Below, one piece after another: positions 35,109-43,308 of a DNA stretch of 64,000 bases. The stretch is taken from assembly GCA_036399175.1 (NCBI GenBank), contig DASWNP010000037.1, forward strand, positions 71,039-135,038, read 5' to 3'. Both the position numbers and the translations under genes were made by a program. Numbering within the stretch: position 1 is the first letter of the stretch; every line of letters begins with the position of its first letter. This DNA comes from DASWNP01 sp036399175. Lineage in GTDB: Bacteria; Acidobacteriota; Blastocatellia; Pyrinomonadales; Pyrinomonadaceae. Below the pieces are notes generated by a model. That model saw only the letters and a list, made by a program, of their open reading frames with translations, had not been told where the DNA came from and ran no database searches.

Positions 35109-36596
35109 ATGACCCGTGATGAATTAATCGAAGCGAAGGAAGAACGCGACGCGCCGAAGAGCGCCCCGTCACCCGCAGGCAGCTTGCCTTCTGCCGACGG
35201 CGACGCGCAGCAGAAGCAGGCGGGGCGTGAAGATTTTCCATCTGCGGGGCGAGAGGGTTTTCCTCTGCTGACGGATTCGGTGTCGAAATCGTCCGCGCCT
35301 CTGTTCGTGGAGAATCTGCGACGCGGGGCGAAGCCGCCTTCGGAGTGGAGGTGCGGCGTCGAGTTCGAGCTGTTCGGCTACGACGCCGAGCAGGACTTGG
35401 CGCGCATCGACCCGTCGCAGGTTCAGAGAGTGCTCGCGGGCTTCGCTCCTTCGTCGAACGACCTCGTCTACGAGGACGGCCAGATTATCGAAACCGGCGC
35501 GGGACAGATGGGGCGCATCACGGTCGAGCCGGGCGGGCAGATTGAGTTTTCGGGCGCGCCGCAGCGCAGCCTCGCGGATGTCGAGCGCGAGCTGAGCCGT
35601 TATCTCTCGCGCCTCAAAGAAATCGCCGAGGCCAACCGTTTTATCTTTCTCGCCGTCGGCTTCGACCCCCTGCGAAGCCTCGCCGAGCAGCGCTGGATTC
35701 CGAAGCTGCGCTACAGCGTGATGCGTCCCTTTCTAGCTTCGAGGGGCGCAAGGGGCTGGGACATGATGTCTCGCACCTGCGCCGTACAGACAAATCTGGA
35801 CTACGGCGACGAAGCAGACCTTGCGAAAAAGTTTCTGGTCGGCAATCGTCTCGCGCCCGTCGTCGCGGCCATCTTCGCCAACTCGCCTTTCGAGGACGGG
35901 CGACCCTCCGGCTACAAATCCACGCGCGCCGCCGCCTGGCTTCAGACCGACCCGGCGCGCACGGGCATCTCGCCCGCCGCTCTCGACGAGCACTTCTCGC
36001 CCGAAGCCTTCGTCGCCTACGCGCTCGAAGTGCCGATGATTTTCGCGCAGCGCGAAGGGCGCTACCTCGAAGCCCCTTCGGGCATGAGCTTCGGCGATTT
36101 TCTGGAGCACGGCGCGGAGGGCATCACTCCCGTCTTCGGCGACTGGGCTGACCACCTGACGACGCTCTTCACAGACGCGCGACTCAAGCAGCACATCGAG
36201 CTGCGCGTCGCCGACTGCGCCGATCTCGCTCACACCCTCGCCCTGCAAGCCCTCTGGAAAGGCTTGTTGTACGACCAGACTGCGCTCGACGAAGCGCTCC
36301 GCCTCGCGCCCCGTCTCAAGCTTGAAGATGCTGTCGATTTGCGCGAGCAGGTGGCGCGCGAAGGGCTCGCGGCGCAGGGTGCGGGCGTCGATGTGCTGGC
36401 GCTGGCGAAAGAGTCTGTGAGGCTCGCGGTCGAGGGTCTCGGCAGGGTCGCGCCCGAAGAGGTCGCTTATCTGGAAGTTCTGATGGAGCAGGTGGTCGAA
36501 GAAGAGTCTTGCCCGGCGGACATTCTTCTGCGCAACTGGCACGGCTCATGGCACGGCTCGATGCATCGCGTCGTCGAATATTTGAGCATCGCCTGA
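35109..36596 (+). CDS. egtA: EgtA-type glutamate-cysteine ligase
   Basis: 495-residue GCS2-family ligase making gamma-glutamylcysteine from Glu, Cys and ATP; in the mycobacterial route this is the EgtB thiol donor. The core begins around residue 70: WRCGVEFELFGYD, QIIETGAGQMGRITVEPGGQ then IEFSGAPQRSL, WDMMSRTCAVQTNLDYGDE, ANSPFEDGRPSGYKSTRAAA, and ELRVADCADLAHTLALQAL. The first ~65 residues are low-complexity with a repeated AGREDFPS/AGREGFP and no clear ribosome site, so the true start might be further in. No EgtC or EgtE homolog lies beside it. Confidence 0.88.
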   Translation: MTRDELIEAKEERDAPKSAPSPAGSLPSADGDAQQKQAGREDFPSAGREGFPLLTDSVSKSSAPLFVENLRRGAKPPSEWRCGVEFELFGYDAEQDLARIDPSQVQRVLAGFAPSSNDLVYEDGQIIETGAGQMGRITVEPGGQIEFSGAPQRSLADVERELSRYLSRLKEIAEANRFIFLAVGFDPLRSLAEQRWIPKLRYSVMRPFLASRGARGWDMMSRTCAVQTNLDYGDEADLAKKFLVGNRLAPVVAAIFANSPFEDGRPSGYKSTRAAAWLQTDPARTGISPAALDEHFSPEAFVAYALEVPMIFAQREGRYLEAPSGMSFGDFLEHGAEGITPVFGDWADHLTTLFTDARLKQHIELRVADCADLAHTLALQALWKGLLYDQTALDEALRLAPRLKLEDAVDLREQVAREGLAAQGAGVDVLALAKESVRLAVEGLGRVAPEEVAYLEVLMEQVVEEESCPADILLRNWHGSWHGSMHRVVEYLSIA

Positions 36597-36647
36597 AAGG
36601 AGCGTCGCGGGCGCGAGATGTCAACGCAGACGCGCGAGGAAGGAAAG

Positions 36648-37433
36648 ATGTCAACGGATTCTGCCGAGCCGGCTATCGAGTTTCGCAACGTCACCTACAG
36701 CGCGCCGCAGATGGCAGCGCCGATTCTCGCCGGGCTGAATCTGGAAATCAGGCGCGGCGAAACGCTCGTGCTGCTCGGCGAGTCGGGCTGCGGAAAGACG
36801 ACGACGCTTCGGCTCATCAACCGTCTGCTTTTGCCAACCGAGGGCGAAGTGCTCGTCGAAGGAAAACGAACGAGCGAGTGGGACGCTATCGAGCTTCGCC
36901 GTTCGACCGGCTACGTCATTCAGGACGCGGGGCTCTTTCCGCATTTCACAGTCGAGCGCAACGTCGGGCTCGTGCCCGCGCTCGAAGGCTGGAGTGAAGC
37001 GCGCACGCGCGAGCGCGCAGGAGAGATGCTCAAGCTTGTCGGCCTCAGTCCGGAGAAGTTCGCCGGTCGTTACCCGCGCGAGCTTTCGGGCGGGCAACGC
37101 CAGAGAGTCGGCGTGGCGCGTGCGCTCGCCGCCGACCCGCCGCTCCTTCTGCTCGACGAGCCCTTCGGCGCGCTCGACCCTCTGACGCGCACCGCCCTCC
37201 AGCGAGAGTTCTCGGCGCTTCAACGACGCCTCGGCAAAACGGCCGTCTTCGTCACGCACGACGTGCGCGAGGCGCTCCTCGTCGGCTCGCGCATCGGACT
37301 GATGCATGCCGGTCGTCTCGTCCTGCTGGAGACGCCCGAAGGCTTCCTCCGCTCCGAAGAAGAGCACGCGCGCGCCTACAAAGAGACCCTCCGGCTCGAC
37401 GACCGGACGCTCGACGCGCTCAAGAGCATTTGA
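36648..37433 (+). CDS. ABC transporter ATPase, OpuCA/EgtV type
   Basis: 261-residue ATPase with Walker A GESGCGKTTT, Q-loop GYVIQDAG, signature LSGGQRQRVG, Walker B LLLLDEPFGALDP and H-loop VTHD. It matches quaternary-amine importer ATPases (OpuCA, ProV) but lacks the C-terminal CBS pair, as EgtV does. I chose ATG 36648 over ATG 36618 because GAGGAAGGAAAG precedes it. Ergothioneine is a betaine, and the location right after egtD-egtA with a fused permease-binding protein downstream suggests ergothioneine (or hercynine/betaine) uptake. Glycine betaine or choline import remains possible. Confidence 0.85.
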   Translation: MSTDSAEPAIEFRNVTYSAPQMAAPILAGLNLEIRRGETLVLLGESGCGKTTTLRLINRLLLPTEGEVLVEGKRTSEWDAIELRRSTGYVIQDAGLFPHFTVERNVGLVPALEGWSEARTRERAGEMLKLVGLSPEKFAGRYPRELSGGQRQRVGVARALAADPPLLLLDEPFGALDPLTRTALQREFSALQRRLGKTAVFVTHDVREALLVGSRIGLMHAGRLVLLETPEGFLRSEEEHARAYKETLRLDDRTLDALKSI

Positions 37434-37444
37434 ACAGGAGCGAC

Positions 37445-37631
37445 CTTGTCTCGCCAGAGACAAGCTGAAAATAGCCCAGCGATTCATCGCTGATTGAACC
37501 GTGCATCTACGTTCCGAGTCCCGTAGGGACGGTTGAAGGTTCAGCCGTCCCTACGGGACTACAAAATGTTGTTGCTTGGAGTCCCAGCGATAAATCGCTG
37601 GGCTATTATCAAAAGTCCCTTACGGGACTTT
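37445..37631. repeat. Nested-hairpin repeat element inside the transporter operon
   Basis: Four palindromes: 37445-37464 (CTTGTCTC/GAGACAAG), 37470-37492 paired with 37585-37607 (23 bp, one mismatch, AATAGCCCAGCGATT...), 37517-37532 paired with 37545-37560 (AGTCCCGTAGGGACGG, perfect), and 37612-37631 (AAAGTCCC/GGGACTTT). This is a non-coding, transcribed structure, probably a dispersed REP/MITE-like element. Confidence 0.85.
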
Positions 37632-37667
37632 CCAGACAGCTTCTAAGACCAAGAGCAAACTGATTCG

Positions 37668-39230
37668 ATGAACGCGGCTCTCCAATTTTTAACCAACAAC
37701 TGGCGCGAGATTCTTTCGCTCACGATGGAACACCTGCTGCTCGTCGCCGTCTCGACCGGCGTGGCGGTGTTGATTGGCATTCCGGTCGGCGTGTTTCTCA
37801 CGCGGCGCACGGGCTTAAAGTCGCCTGTGCTGGCGCTGGCGGGCGTGCTGCAAACAGTTCCGAGTCTGGCGCTGTTCGGGTTTCTCATCCCGCTTCCCTT
37901 CGTCGGGGGCATCGGCGCGCGCACGGCCATCGTCGCCCTCGTCCTCTACGCGCTGCTGCCTGTGATTCGCAACACGGTGACGGGGATTGAAGGCGTCGAG
38001 AGAAGCGTGCGAGAAGCGGCGACGGCGATGGGGATGACGGACGGGCAGATTCTACGTCAGGTGGAGCTGCCTCTGGCGTCGAGCGTGATACTGGCGGGCG
38101 TGAGGGTTGCGACCGTTATCTCGGTCGGAGTGGCGACGATTGCGGCGGCCATCGGCGCGGGCGGCCTCGGCACGTACATCTTTCGCGGCCTACGCATGAA
38201 CAACAACGCGCTCATTCTCGCGGGCGCAGTTCCGGCCGCCCTGATGGCGCTCGCCGCCGACTGGCTCATCGGCCTACTCGAACAGCGCCTCGACGTGAGC
38301 AAGCGACGCACAGGCGAGCGTCAGGCGCGGCAGGCGAAGCTCAGACGGGCCGCTCTGGCCGCCCTCGCGCTCGCGCTCATCGCGGGCGGCGCTTACGCGC
38401 TATGGCGCGGCGGCGGGCGACGCGCTGACGTAACCGTCGGCTCGAAGGATTTCACGGAACAGGTCATTTTGGGCGAGCTTCTGGCGCAGGTGTTCGAGTC
38501 GAAGGGCTTGCGCGTGGAGCGGCGCTTCGAGCTTGGCGGCAACCTCTGTCACGAAGCGCTCGTCGCGGGCGAGATAGACGCTTACCCGGAATACAGCGGC
38601 ACTTCGCTGACGGCCATCCTCAAGCGCCCGACCAGCTCGGACGCACGCGCCGTCTACGAGCAAATCAAGCGCGACTACGGCGAGCGCTTCGAGGTCGAGG
38701 TAAGCGAGCCGCTCGGCTTCAACAACACCTTCGCCATCCTCGTGCGCGGCGACGACGCGCGCCGTCTATCTCTGCGGACAATCTCCGACGCCGCGCCCTT
38801 TGCGCCGAAGTGGCGCGCGGGCTTCGGACAGGATTTCATGTCGCGCCCCGACGGCTACGCGGGCTTCACGCGTGCCTACGATTTGAAGTTCGGCGCGCAG
38901 CCGCGCGAGATGGATTTGTCTCTCACCTATCGCGCGCTCGCTTCCGGCGAAGTGGACATCATCGCCGGCAACTCGACCGACGGCCTCATCTCCATCCTCG
39001 ACCTCACAGAGCTTGAAGACGACCGTCACTACTTCCCGCCCTACGAAGCCGTCGTCCTCTTCCGCCGCGACTCGCTCGCGCGCCTGCCTCCGGAAGCGCG
39101 ACAGGCTCTCTCGAAGCTCTCCGGCGCTCTCTCGACCGAAGAGATGCGGCGTCTGAACTACGAAGTTGACGGGCGCAAGCGCGCTCCGAGCGAAGTCGTC
39201 CGCGAGTGGCGACGCTCGAAAGGTCTCTGA
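37668..39230 (+). CDS. Fused ABC permease and substrate-binding protein, OpuC/EgtU type
   Basis: 520 residues. Residues ~1-215 are an OpuCB-like permease with about six helices (VAVLIGIPVGVFLTRRTGLK, EAATAMGMTDGQILRQVELP, IAAAIGAGGLGTYIFRGL). Residues ~255-520 are an OpuAC-like binding domain anchored by a helix at ~230-247 (TVGSKDFTEQVILGELLAQV, DAYPEYSGTSLTA, ERFEVEVSEPLGFNNTFAIL, GNSTDGLISILDLTELEDDR). This single-chain layout is that of EgtU, the published ergothioneine importer component; OpuC-type osmoprotectant importers can share it. Because egtB, egtD and egtA lie just upstream, import or salvage of ergothioneine is the leading reading. The start codon lacks an evident ribosome site, and a structured repeat fills the gap from the ATPase. 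Confidence 0.85.
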   Translation: MNAALQFLTNNWREILSLTMEHLLLVAVSTGVAVLIGIPVGVFLTRRTGLKSPVLALAGVLQTVPSLALFGFLIPLPFVGGIGARTAIVALVLYALLPVIRNTVTGIEGVERSVREAATAMGMTDGQILRQVELPLASSVILAGVRVATVISVGVATIAAAIGAGGLGTYIFRGLRMNNNALILAGAVPAALMALAADWLIGLLEQRLDVSKRRTGERQARQAKLRRAALAALALALIAGGAYALWRGGGRRADVTVGSKDFTEQVILGELLAQVFESKGLRVERRFELGGNLCHEALVAGEIDAYPEYSGTSLTAILKRPTSSDARAVYEQIKRDYGERFEVEVSEPLGFNNTFAILVRGDDARRLSLRTISDAAPFAPKWRAGFGQDFMSRPDGYAGFTRAYDLKFGAQPREMDLSLTYRALASGEVDIIAGNSTDGLISILDLTELEDDRHYFPPYEAVVLFRRDSLARLPPEARQALSKLSGALSTEEMRRLNYEVDGRKRAPSEVVREWRRSKGL

Positions 39231-39277
39231 GCGTTTCGACGCATCGCCATCGGCGTTTCAATCAACTCAAAAGTGAA

Positions 39278-39311
39278 AGAGCACATCGCCGAACGGTCGG
39301 CGATGTGCTCT
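39278..39311. terminator. Hairpin terminator between convergent genes
   Basis: AGAGCACATCGCCGA pairs with TCGGCGATGTGCTCT (15 bp perfect, loop ACGG). No long T-run follows, so it may need Rho or act as an RNA end-stabiliser. Confidence 0.7.
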
Positions 39312-39349
39312 CGCATTTGGAAAACTTAAGGGCTCGGGCGGGCTCGTCT

Positions 39350-39748
39350 CTACTTCTTGCGAACCATCGTGATGCGAAGCGGCTCGTCGAGCGAGCCGGA
39401 GTTGACGACGACGCGCTGCGTCTCGTAGCCCGGCGCTTTCAATTTCAGCGTGAGACGACCCATGTGAAGCGGCGGCAGCACGGCGACGCCGCGCTCGTCC
39501 GTCCAGTTCCAGGACTCGCAGAGGAAGCCGTCGGTGCGCCGCGATTCGAGGTCGGCGCGCACTCCTCTGATGGGGTTGCCCTGCTCGTCCACGACGCGCA
39601 AGTCGAGGCGACCGATGCCGTTCGGCTCTCTGGGCGCGCGTCCCTTGCTGGGAATGTCGTTTGTCGTCGAGGAAGAATTGTCCTGCGCCGAAACGGCGGC
39701 TGTGAACATCGTGCAGATGATGATGGCGACGAGGAACAGTTTACGCAT
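39350..39748 (-). CDS. Secreted carboxypeptidase-regulatory-like domain protein
   Basis: 132 residues. Signal peptide: RKLFLVAIIICTMFTAAVSA then Q. After a short linker (NSSSTTNDIPSKG) comes one transthyretin-like/CarboxypepD_reg domain: GRLDLRVVDEQGNPIRGVRA, ESWNWTDERGVAVL, LTLKLKAPGYETQRVVV. Such domains are common in secreted Acidobacteria proteins and bind or stabilise rather than catalyse. No partner gene is evident. Confidence 0.75.
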   Translation of the reverse strand: MRKLFLVAIIICTMFTAAVSAQDNSSSTTNDIPSKGRAPREPNGIGRLDLRVVDEQGNPIRGVRADLESRRTDGFLCESWNWTDERGVAVLPPLHMGRLTLKLKAPGYETQRVVVNSGSLDEPLRITMVRKK

Positions 39749-40097
39749 TTACTGAAAATCTCCTGTGCTGCTTCGCAAATTTTTACGGGTCAGTGAGGCG
39801 CTCTCTTGAGACGTGGCCGGGGCTTCGGCGGTTGCTTATCTTCCAGCCGCCCACGACGTAAGTTGTCAAACGCTCGGTTTTGATTGAGGGAGACGCGCCA
39901 TTCGGAAGGGCGCTGAATCGATTATATTGGCCGGAGACGAAATTGGAAAGAGCTATTTTCCGTCGCGCCAAAGGCTCTCTCTCAGTCGCTCATGTTTTCG
40001 GCTTCCAAACCGCCGTCGGCCTCGGCTAAACTTCGCTCGGCGCGCGTAAGACTCCCTGCACGACGCGTTTCGCGTTTCTCGAAGGAGACGAAAGAAA
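39749..40097. other. Divergent intergenic region
   Basis: 350 bases between the secreted protein and the small membrane protein. An AT-rich GATTATATTGG at about 39920 may be part of a promoter. GAAGGAGACGAAAGAAA before 40098 supplies the ribosome site. Nothing else seen. Confidence 0.45.
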
Positions 40098-40367
40098 ATG
40101 ACGCTCATCGACTGGCTTATTCTGCTTCTCATCGCCGGTGTCTGCGGCTCGCTCGGACAGGCCATCGGCGGCTACACGCGCGGCGGCTGCCTCGTCTCCA
40201 TCGCGCTCGGCTTCATCGGCGCTCTGCTCGGCCTCTGGCTCGCGCGCTCGCTCGGCCTGCCCGAGCTTTTCGCCCCGCGAATCGGCACCACCTCCTTCCC
40301 CATCATCTGGTCAATCATCGGCGCGGCGCTCTTCGTCGCCGTCATCAACCTGATATCGAAACGATGA
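40098..40367 (+). CDS. GlsB/YeaQ/YmgE family small membrane protein
   Basis: 89 residues with three hydrophobic helices (DWLILLLIAGVCGSLGQAIG, GCLVSIALGFIGALLGLWLA, PIIWSIIGAALFVAVINLIS) and the Gly-rich pattern of transglycosylase-associated (GlsB/YeaQ/YmgE) proteins, which are often stress-induced. The exact role is unknown. GAAGGAGACGAAAG before the ATG is a good ribosome site. A heptamer-arm repeat starts at the stop codon. Confidence 0.82.
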   Translation: MTLIDWLILLLIAGVCGSLGQAIGGYTRGGCLVSIALGFIGALLGLWLARSLGLPELFAPRIGTTSFPIIWSIIGAALFVAVINLISKR

Positions 40368-40449
40368 AGCAGTTTTCAGTTTTCGGTTTTCAGTTTTCAG
40401 AAAAGATGTCTTCTGCTGGAAACTGAAAACCGAAAACTGAAAACTGCTT
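40367..40449. repeat. Heptamer-arm inverted repeat 10 (unit CAGTTTT)
   Basis: Left arm GCAGTTTTCAGTTTTCGGTT and onward, loop GAAAAGATGTCTTCTGCTGG, right arm AACTGAAAACCGAAAACTGA and onward. It begins at the stop of the small membrane protein. A single half-copy of the same unit lies at about 58303-58317 before the dinB gene. Confidence 0.85.
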
Positions 40450-40622
40450 TTCCTTCATCCTTCATCCTTTGATTCGTCGCTTCTCATCGGTTAAACTCGC
40501 GGCTGTACATCTCCCGTTCAGTGAAAAGTTTTTAAGAGGAAGCGCCGGGGGTCTTTCGAGACGTTCGAGACCCGACGGGCGTCGGCTCAGGGGTCTCTCT
40601 TTTCCGCTCTCATATTTGCTTT

Positions 40623-42356
40623 ATGATTGCCGTTCCTCCAACTCTCAAGACACACCCTCAGCAGCGTGAGGCAAACACGCCCGACCTCAGACATTTTCGC
40701 GAGCAGTATCCGCTGACGGTGGCGAGCCTCGGCTCGCTCGCTAACCGCGAGGCATGGCTGCGCCGCATCTGGGAGCAGGACGTGCGCTGGCAGCAGTCGA
40801 TGGAGAAGTACGGCGGGCAGACCCTCGTCGAAGAGGTCATCGTGCGCGGCGCGCCGCCCTCGCATCTACAGGTCGAAGCCAGCTTCGAGGTTATCTACGC
40901 GGGCGGCGTCCTCGGCCTGCTGCACGCGGGCGTGCTCGGATGTCGCTACGGGCGGCGCGTGATGGTCTTCGACGCGCACAGGGTCGGCAGCGCCGAGCGC
41001 GACTGGAATATCTCGGACGAAGAACTCGGCGAGCTTGAAGAGGCAGGGCTTTTCAGACGCGAAGAGATAGAAGCGGCGGTCGTCAATCGCTACCGCGCGG
41101 GCTTCGTCAAATTTCACGACGCAACCTCGCGCGTTAAGGCCGAGCGGCTGTGGGTGAACGGCGTGCTCGACGTGGCGCTGGATGCCGACAAGCTTCTGGC
41201 TTTGGCCGCCGAGAAGCTGCGCAAGCAGCCGGGATGCGCTCTCTTCGACGGCCTGCGCTTCGTGCGCGCCTACGTCGAGCCCGAGCGCGTGACGGTCGAA
41301 GCGGAAGACGGGCGCGGGGTGCGTCGCCTCTTCGCGGCGCGTCTCTTCGTCGATGCGACCGCGAAGAACTCGCCCGTCTCCAGACAGCTCAACGACGGGC
41401 GCGACGTGACGCACGTCTGCCCGACGGTCGGGACGCTGGCGCGCGGTTTCTCGCGCGGCGCGGACGAGCCGGACAAGGTTGATTTCAGCGTCGGCGAGAT
41501 TCTCGTCAGCACAGAGGATGCGAGCGAGCACCGGCAGCTCATCTGGGAAGGCTTCGCCGGAAATCCGCAGCGCGACGAATACACGACCTATCTCTTCTTC
41601 TACGACGCGGTGGACTCGCCCGCCGACAAATCGCTTCTCTCTCTCTTCGAGCGTTACTTCTCGACGCTCTCGGGCTACAAGCGCAGGGGCGCGCAGTGGC
41701 GCGTGCAGAAGCCCGTCTTCGGCTACGTGCCGAGTTTTCAGCCGCGCGGCTGGAATCAGCGCAAGCGCAGCGCGGACGAACGCCTGATGCTTCTGGGCGA
41801 CGCCGCAGGGCTCTCTTCGCCGCTCACCTTCGGCAGCTTCGGCTCTCACCTCAGAAGTCTCAAGCGACTCACACACCTGACGACGCTCGCCCTCGAAGCA
41901 GATTTGCTCGACGCCTCTTCGCTCGCAGAGATTAACTGCCACGCGCCGCGCATGGCGCAGACGGCGAGCCTCGCGGAGTTTTTGCGCCCGTCGCCGAAGG
42001 GCGCGCCTTCTGCCGTCAACGAAACTTTGAACGCCGTGATGGCCGCCCTGCACAATCTGGACGACCGCGTGCGGCGCGAGCTTTTTCAAGACCGCCTCAC
42101 CTTCTCCGGCCTCAAGAGCCTGCTCGGCTACACGGTTCGACTCTACCCGGCCGCCCTCCAGCGCGTGCGCGAGCATCTCGGAGCGCGCGGCACGTTCTGG
42201 TGGCTCGCCGGAGTGGCCGAAGCCGTCCTGAGCGAGCGACGAGAACGTGCCGCGCCCTCCTTCCATTCCTCCGCGAAGGAAGAGACGCCCTCCGAGCGAT
42301 TCGCCCGACACGTCGCCCTCTACAAAAAAGAGTGCGGCGCGGGCGAGCCCGAATAG
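40623..42356 (+). CDS. FAD-dependent oxidoreductase resembling CruA/CruP lycopene cyclase
   Basis: 577-residue flavoprotein. The dinucleotide-binding segment is FEVIYAGGVLGLLHAGVLGC then RYGRRVMVFDAHRVGSAERD, followed directly by WNISDEELGELEEAGLF, the pattern I associate with CruA/CruP proteins. RLFVDATAKNSP and LMLLGDAAGLSSPLTFGSFG follow as FAD contacts. CruA cyclises lycopene in green sulfur bacteria and CruP is a plant/cyanobacterial relative with other roles. No other carotenoid gene is in the window, so geranylgeranyl-reductase-like or halogenase-like roles remain possible. It stands alone, following the inverted repeat at 40367. Confidence 0.65.
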   Translation: MIAVPPTLKTHPQQREANTPDLRHFREQYPLTVASLGSLANREAWLRRIWEQDVRWQQSMEKYGGQTLVEEVIVRGAPPSHLQVEASFEVIYAGGVLGLLHAGVLGCRYGRRVMVFDAHRVGSAERDWNISDEELGELEEAGLFRREEIEAAVVNRYRAGFVKFHDATSRVKAERLWVNGVLDVALDADKLLALAAEKLRKQPGCALFDGLRFVRAYVEPERVTVEAEDGRGVRRLFAARLFVDATAKNSPVSRQLNDGRDVTHVCPTVGTLARGFSRGADEPDKVDFSVGEILVSTEDASEHRQLIWEGFAGNPQRDEYTTYLFFYDAVDSPADKSLLSLFERYFSTLSGYKRRGAQWRVQKPVFGYVPSFQPRGWNQRKRSADERLMLLGDAAGLSSPLTFGSFGSHLRSLKRLTHLTTLALEADLLDASSLAEINCHAPRMAQTASLAEFLRPSPKGAPSAVNETLNAVMAALHNLDDRVRRELFQDRLTFSGLKSLLGYTVRLYPAALQRVREHLGARGTFWWLAGVAEAVLSERRERAAPSFHSSAKEETPSERFARHVALYKKECGAGEPE

Positions 42357-42432
42357 AGCGAACTGCAAATCACTTCAACTGCAAGCGCCGACCTACTTCT
42401 CGGCATCGACGGGATTGTTCTGCTCACACTCA

Positions 42433-42645
42433 TCACTTAGTGTGAATCGTGATGGTGCATTTTCCGTTCGCGGGGGCTTGGATGGTCTGCGTCTGGCCTG
42501 TGTTGTCGTCTCGGATGTCGATTCTCTCGACGGTGAGGTTCGTGTTGCGAAACTTTCCTGTACCGCTAGTTTCGGGGAGGTATTCGGTCGCGTTGAACTC
42601 TATCTTCACCGAGCCGCCGGTGATGATGACAGGTTGGTCAGGCAT
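42433..42645 (-). CDS. Small ITGG protein 1
   Basis: 70 residues, soluble, no signal peptide. It begins MPDQPVIITGGSVKIEFNAT and ends GKCTITIHTK, with a beta-strand style throughout (LTVERIDIRDDNTGQTQTI). It is a paralog of the protein at 43052, sharing the first 16 residues and the C-terminal TITIH strand, while the middles differ. CTCCTTT on the plus strand (AAAGGAG on the coding strand) precedes the ATG by 7 bases. It lies downstream of the large kinase gene on the same strand. I do not recognise the family. Confidence 0.65.
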   Translation of the reverse strand: MPDQPVIITGGSVKIEFNATEYLPETSGTGKFRNTNLTVERIDIRDDNTGQTQTIQAPANGKCTITIHTK

Positions 42646-43051
42646 GGTGGTTTCTCCTTTGAGGGTTGTGAGGTTGAGGGTTGCAGACTCTCGGGCGCGC
42701 TTGTTTCGTCAGGTGGAGCCGGAAACTGCCGTAGGTTCGAGAGCCCGTCGAGAGCAGCCGTCGAGGGCGGGCTGTCTCTCAAGTGGTTTGAGAGCGGCGG
42801 CGATTGGCCGGGTCTTCTGCCGCCGGTTTGGAGGTTTGAAGATTGACGTGGACGGCCTGAGGCTGTTTTGACGGGCGACGCTGGTTGCGAGGACGTTTGA
42901 GGCCGCGTCGAAGATGTGTCTTGCCGTTCGGGTCGCCACGCGAAATTTTCGGAGCGAGCGCGAACCGGGGAGAGAGGCTGCCCGCACGCGCCCCGTCTAT
43001 TCCGAAGTAAAGCTTTCTAACTCCAGAAGGCTGCTGCCTCAAGAGTCGTTC
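42646..43051. other. Spacer between the two ITGG proteins
   Basis: 406 bases with no gene I can support. Both strands contain only short, low-quality open frames. It may carry a separate promoter for ITGG protein 1; no clear hexamer pair found. Confidence 0.45.
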
Positions 43052-43258
43052 CTATGGAACATCGTAGTGAATCGTGATGACGCTGTTCTTGTGTGCCGGG
43101 TATGGTTGTCCGTCGATGGTAACTCCGGTGATGGTTCCTTCATCCGGGTGCTCGTAGTGGTTGCCGCCTTTGCCGTTGTCTCCTTTGTCTTTGAGCTTGC
43201 CTTTACGGTTCTCTATCTTCAGAGAGCCGCCCGTGATAATCACTGGTTGGTCTGGCAT
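43052..43258 (-). CDS. Small ITGG protein 2
   Basis: 68 residues, soluble. It begins MPDQPVIITGGSLKIENRKG, then a Lys/Gly/Asn/Asp-rich middle (KDKGDNGKGGNHYEHPDEG) and a C-terminal TGVTIDGQPYPAHKNSVITI plus HYDVP. In the shared N-terminus nearly all base differences from protein 1 are in third codon positions, evidence that the motif is kept by selection. AAAGGAG precedes the ATG. It begins 50 bases after the kinase stop, so it is probably co-transcribed with it. Unknown function; a substrate or output peptide of the kinase is one possibility. Confidence 0.65.
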   Translation of the reverse strand: MPDQPVIITGGSLKIENRKGKLKDKGDNGKGGNHYEHPDEGTITGVTIDGQPYPAHKNSVITIHYDVP

Positions 43259-43308
43259 GTGGATTCTCCTTTGCTCTGGTACGGGGCCGAGAGTGGTTTT
43301 TCAACAGC

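Noticed and set aside
36618..36647. Earlier ATG for the importer ATPase
   Set aside because: GAGGAAGGAAAG stands directly before ATG 36648, and the residues before it are not conserved-looking.
40866..42368. 500-residue open frame on the minus strand
   Set aside because: It is the antisense of the CruA-like gene. GC-rich codon bias gives long antisense frames; the product is Arg/Glu/Ala-rich without any domain.
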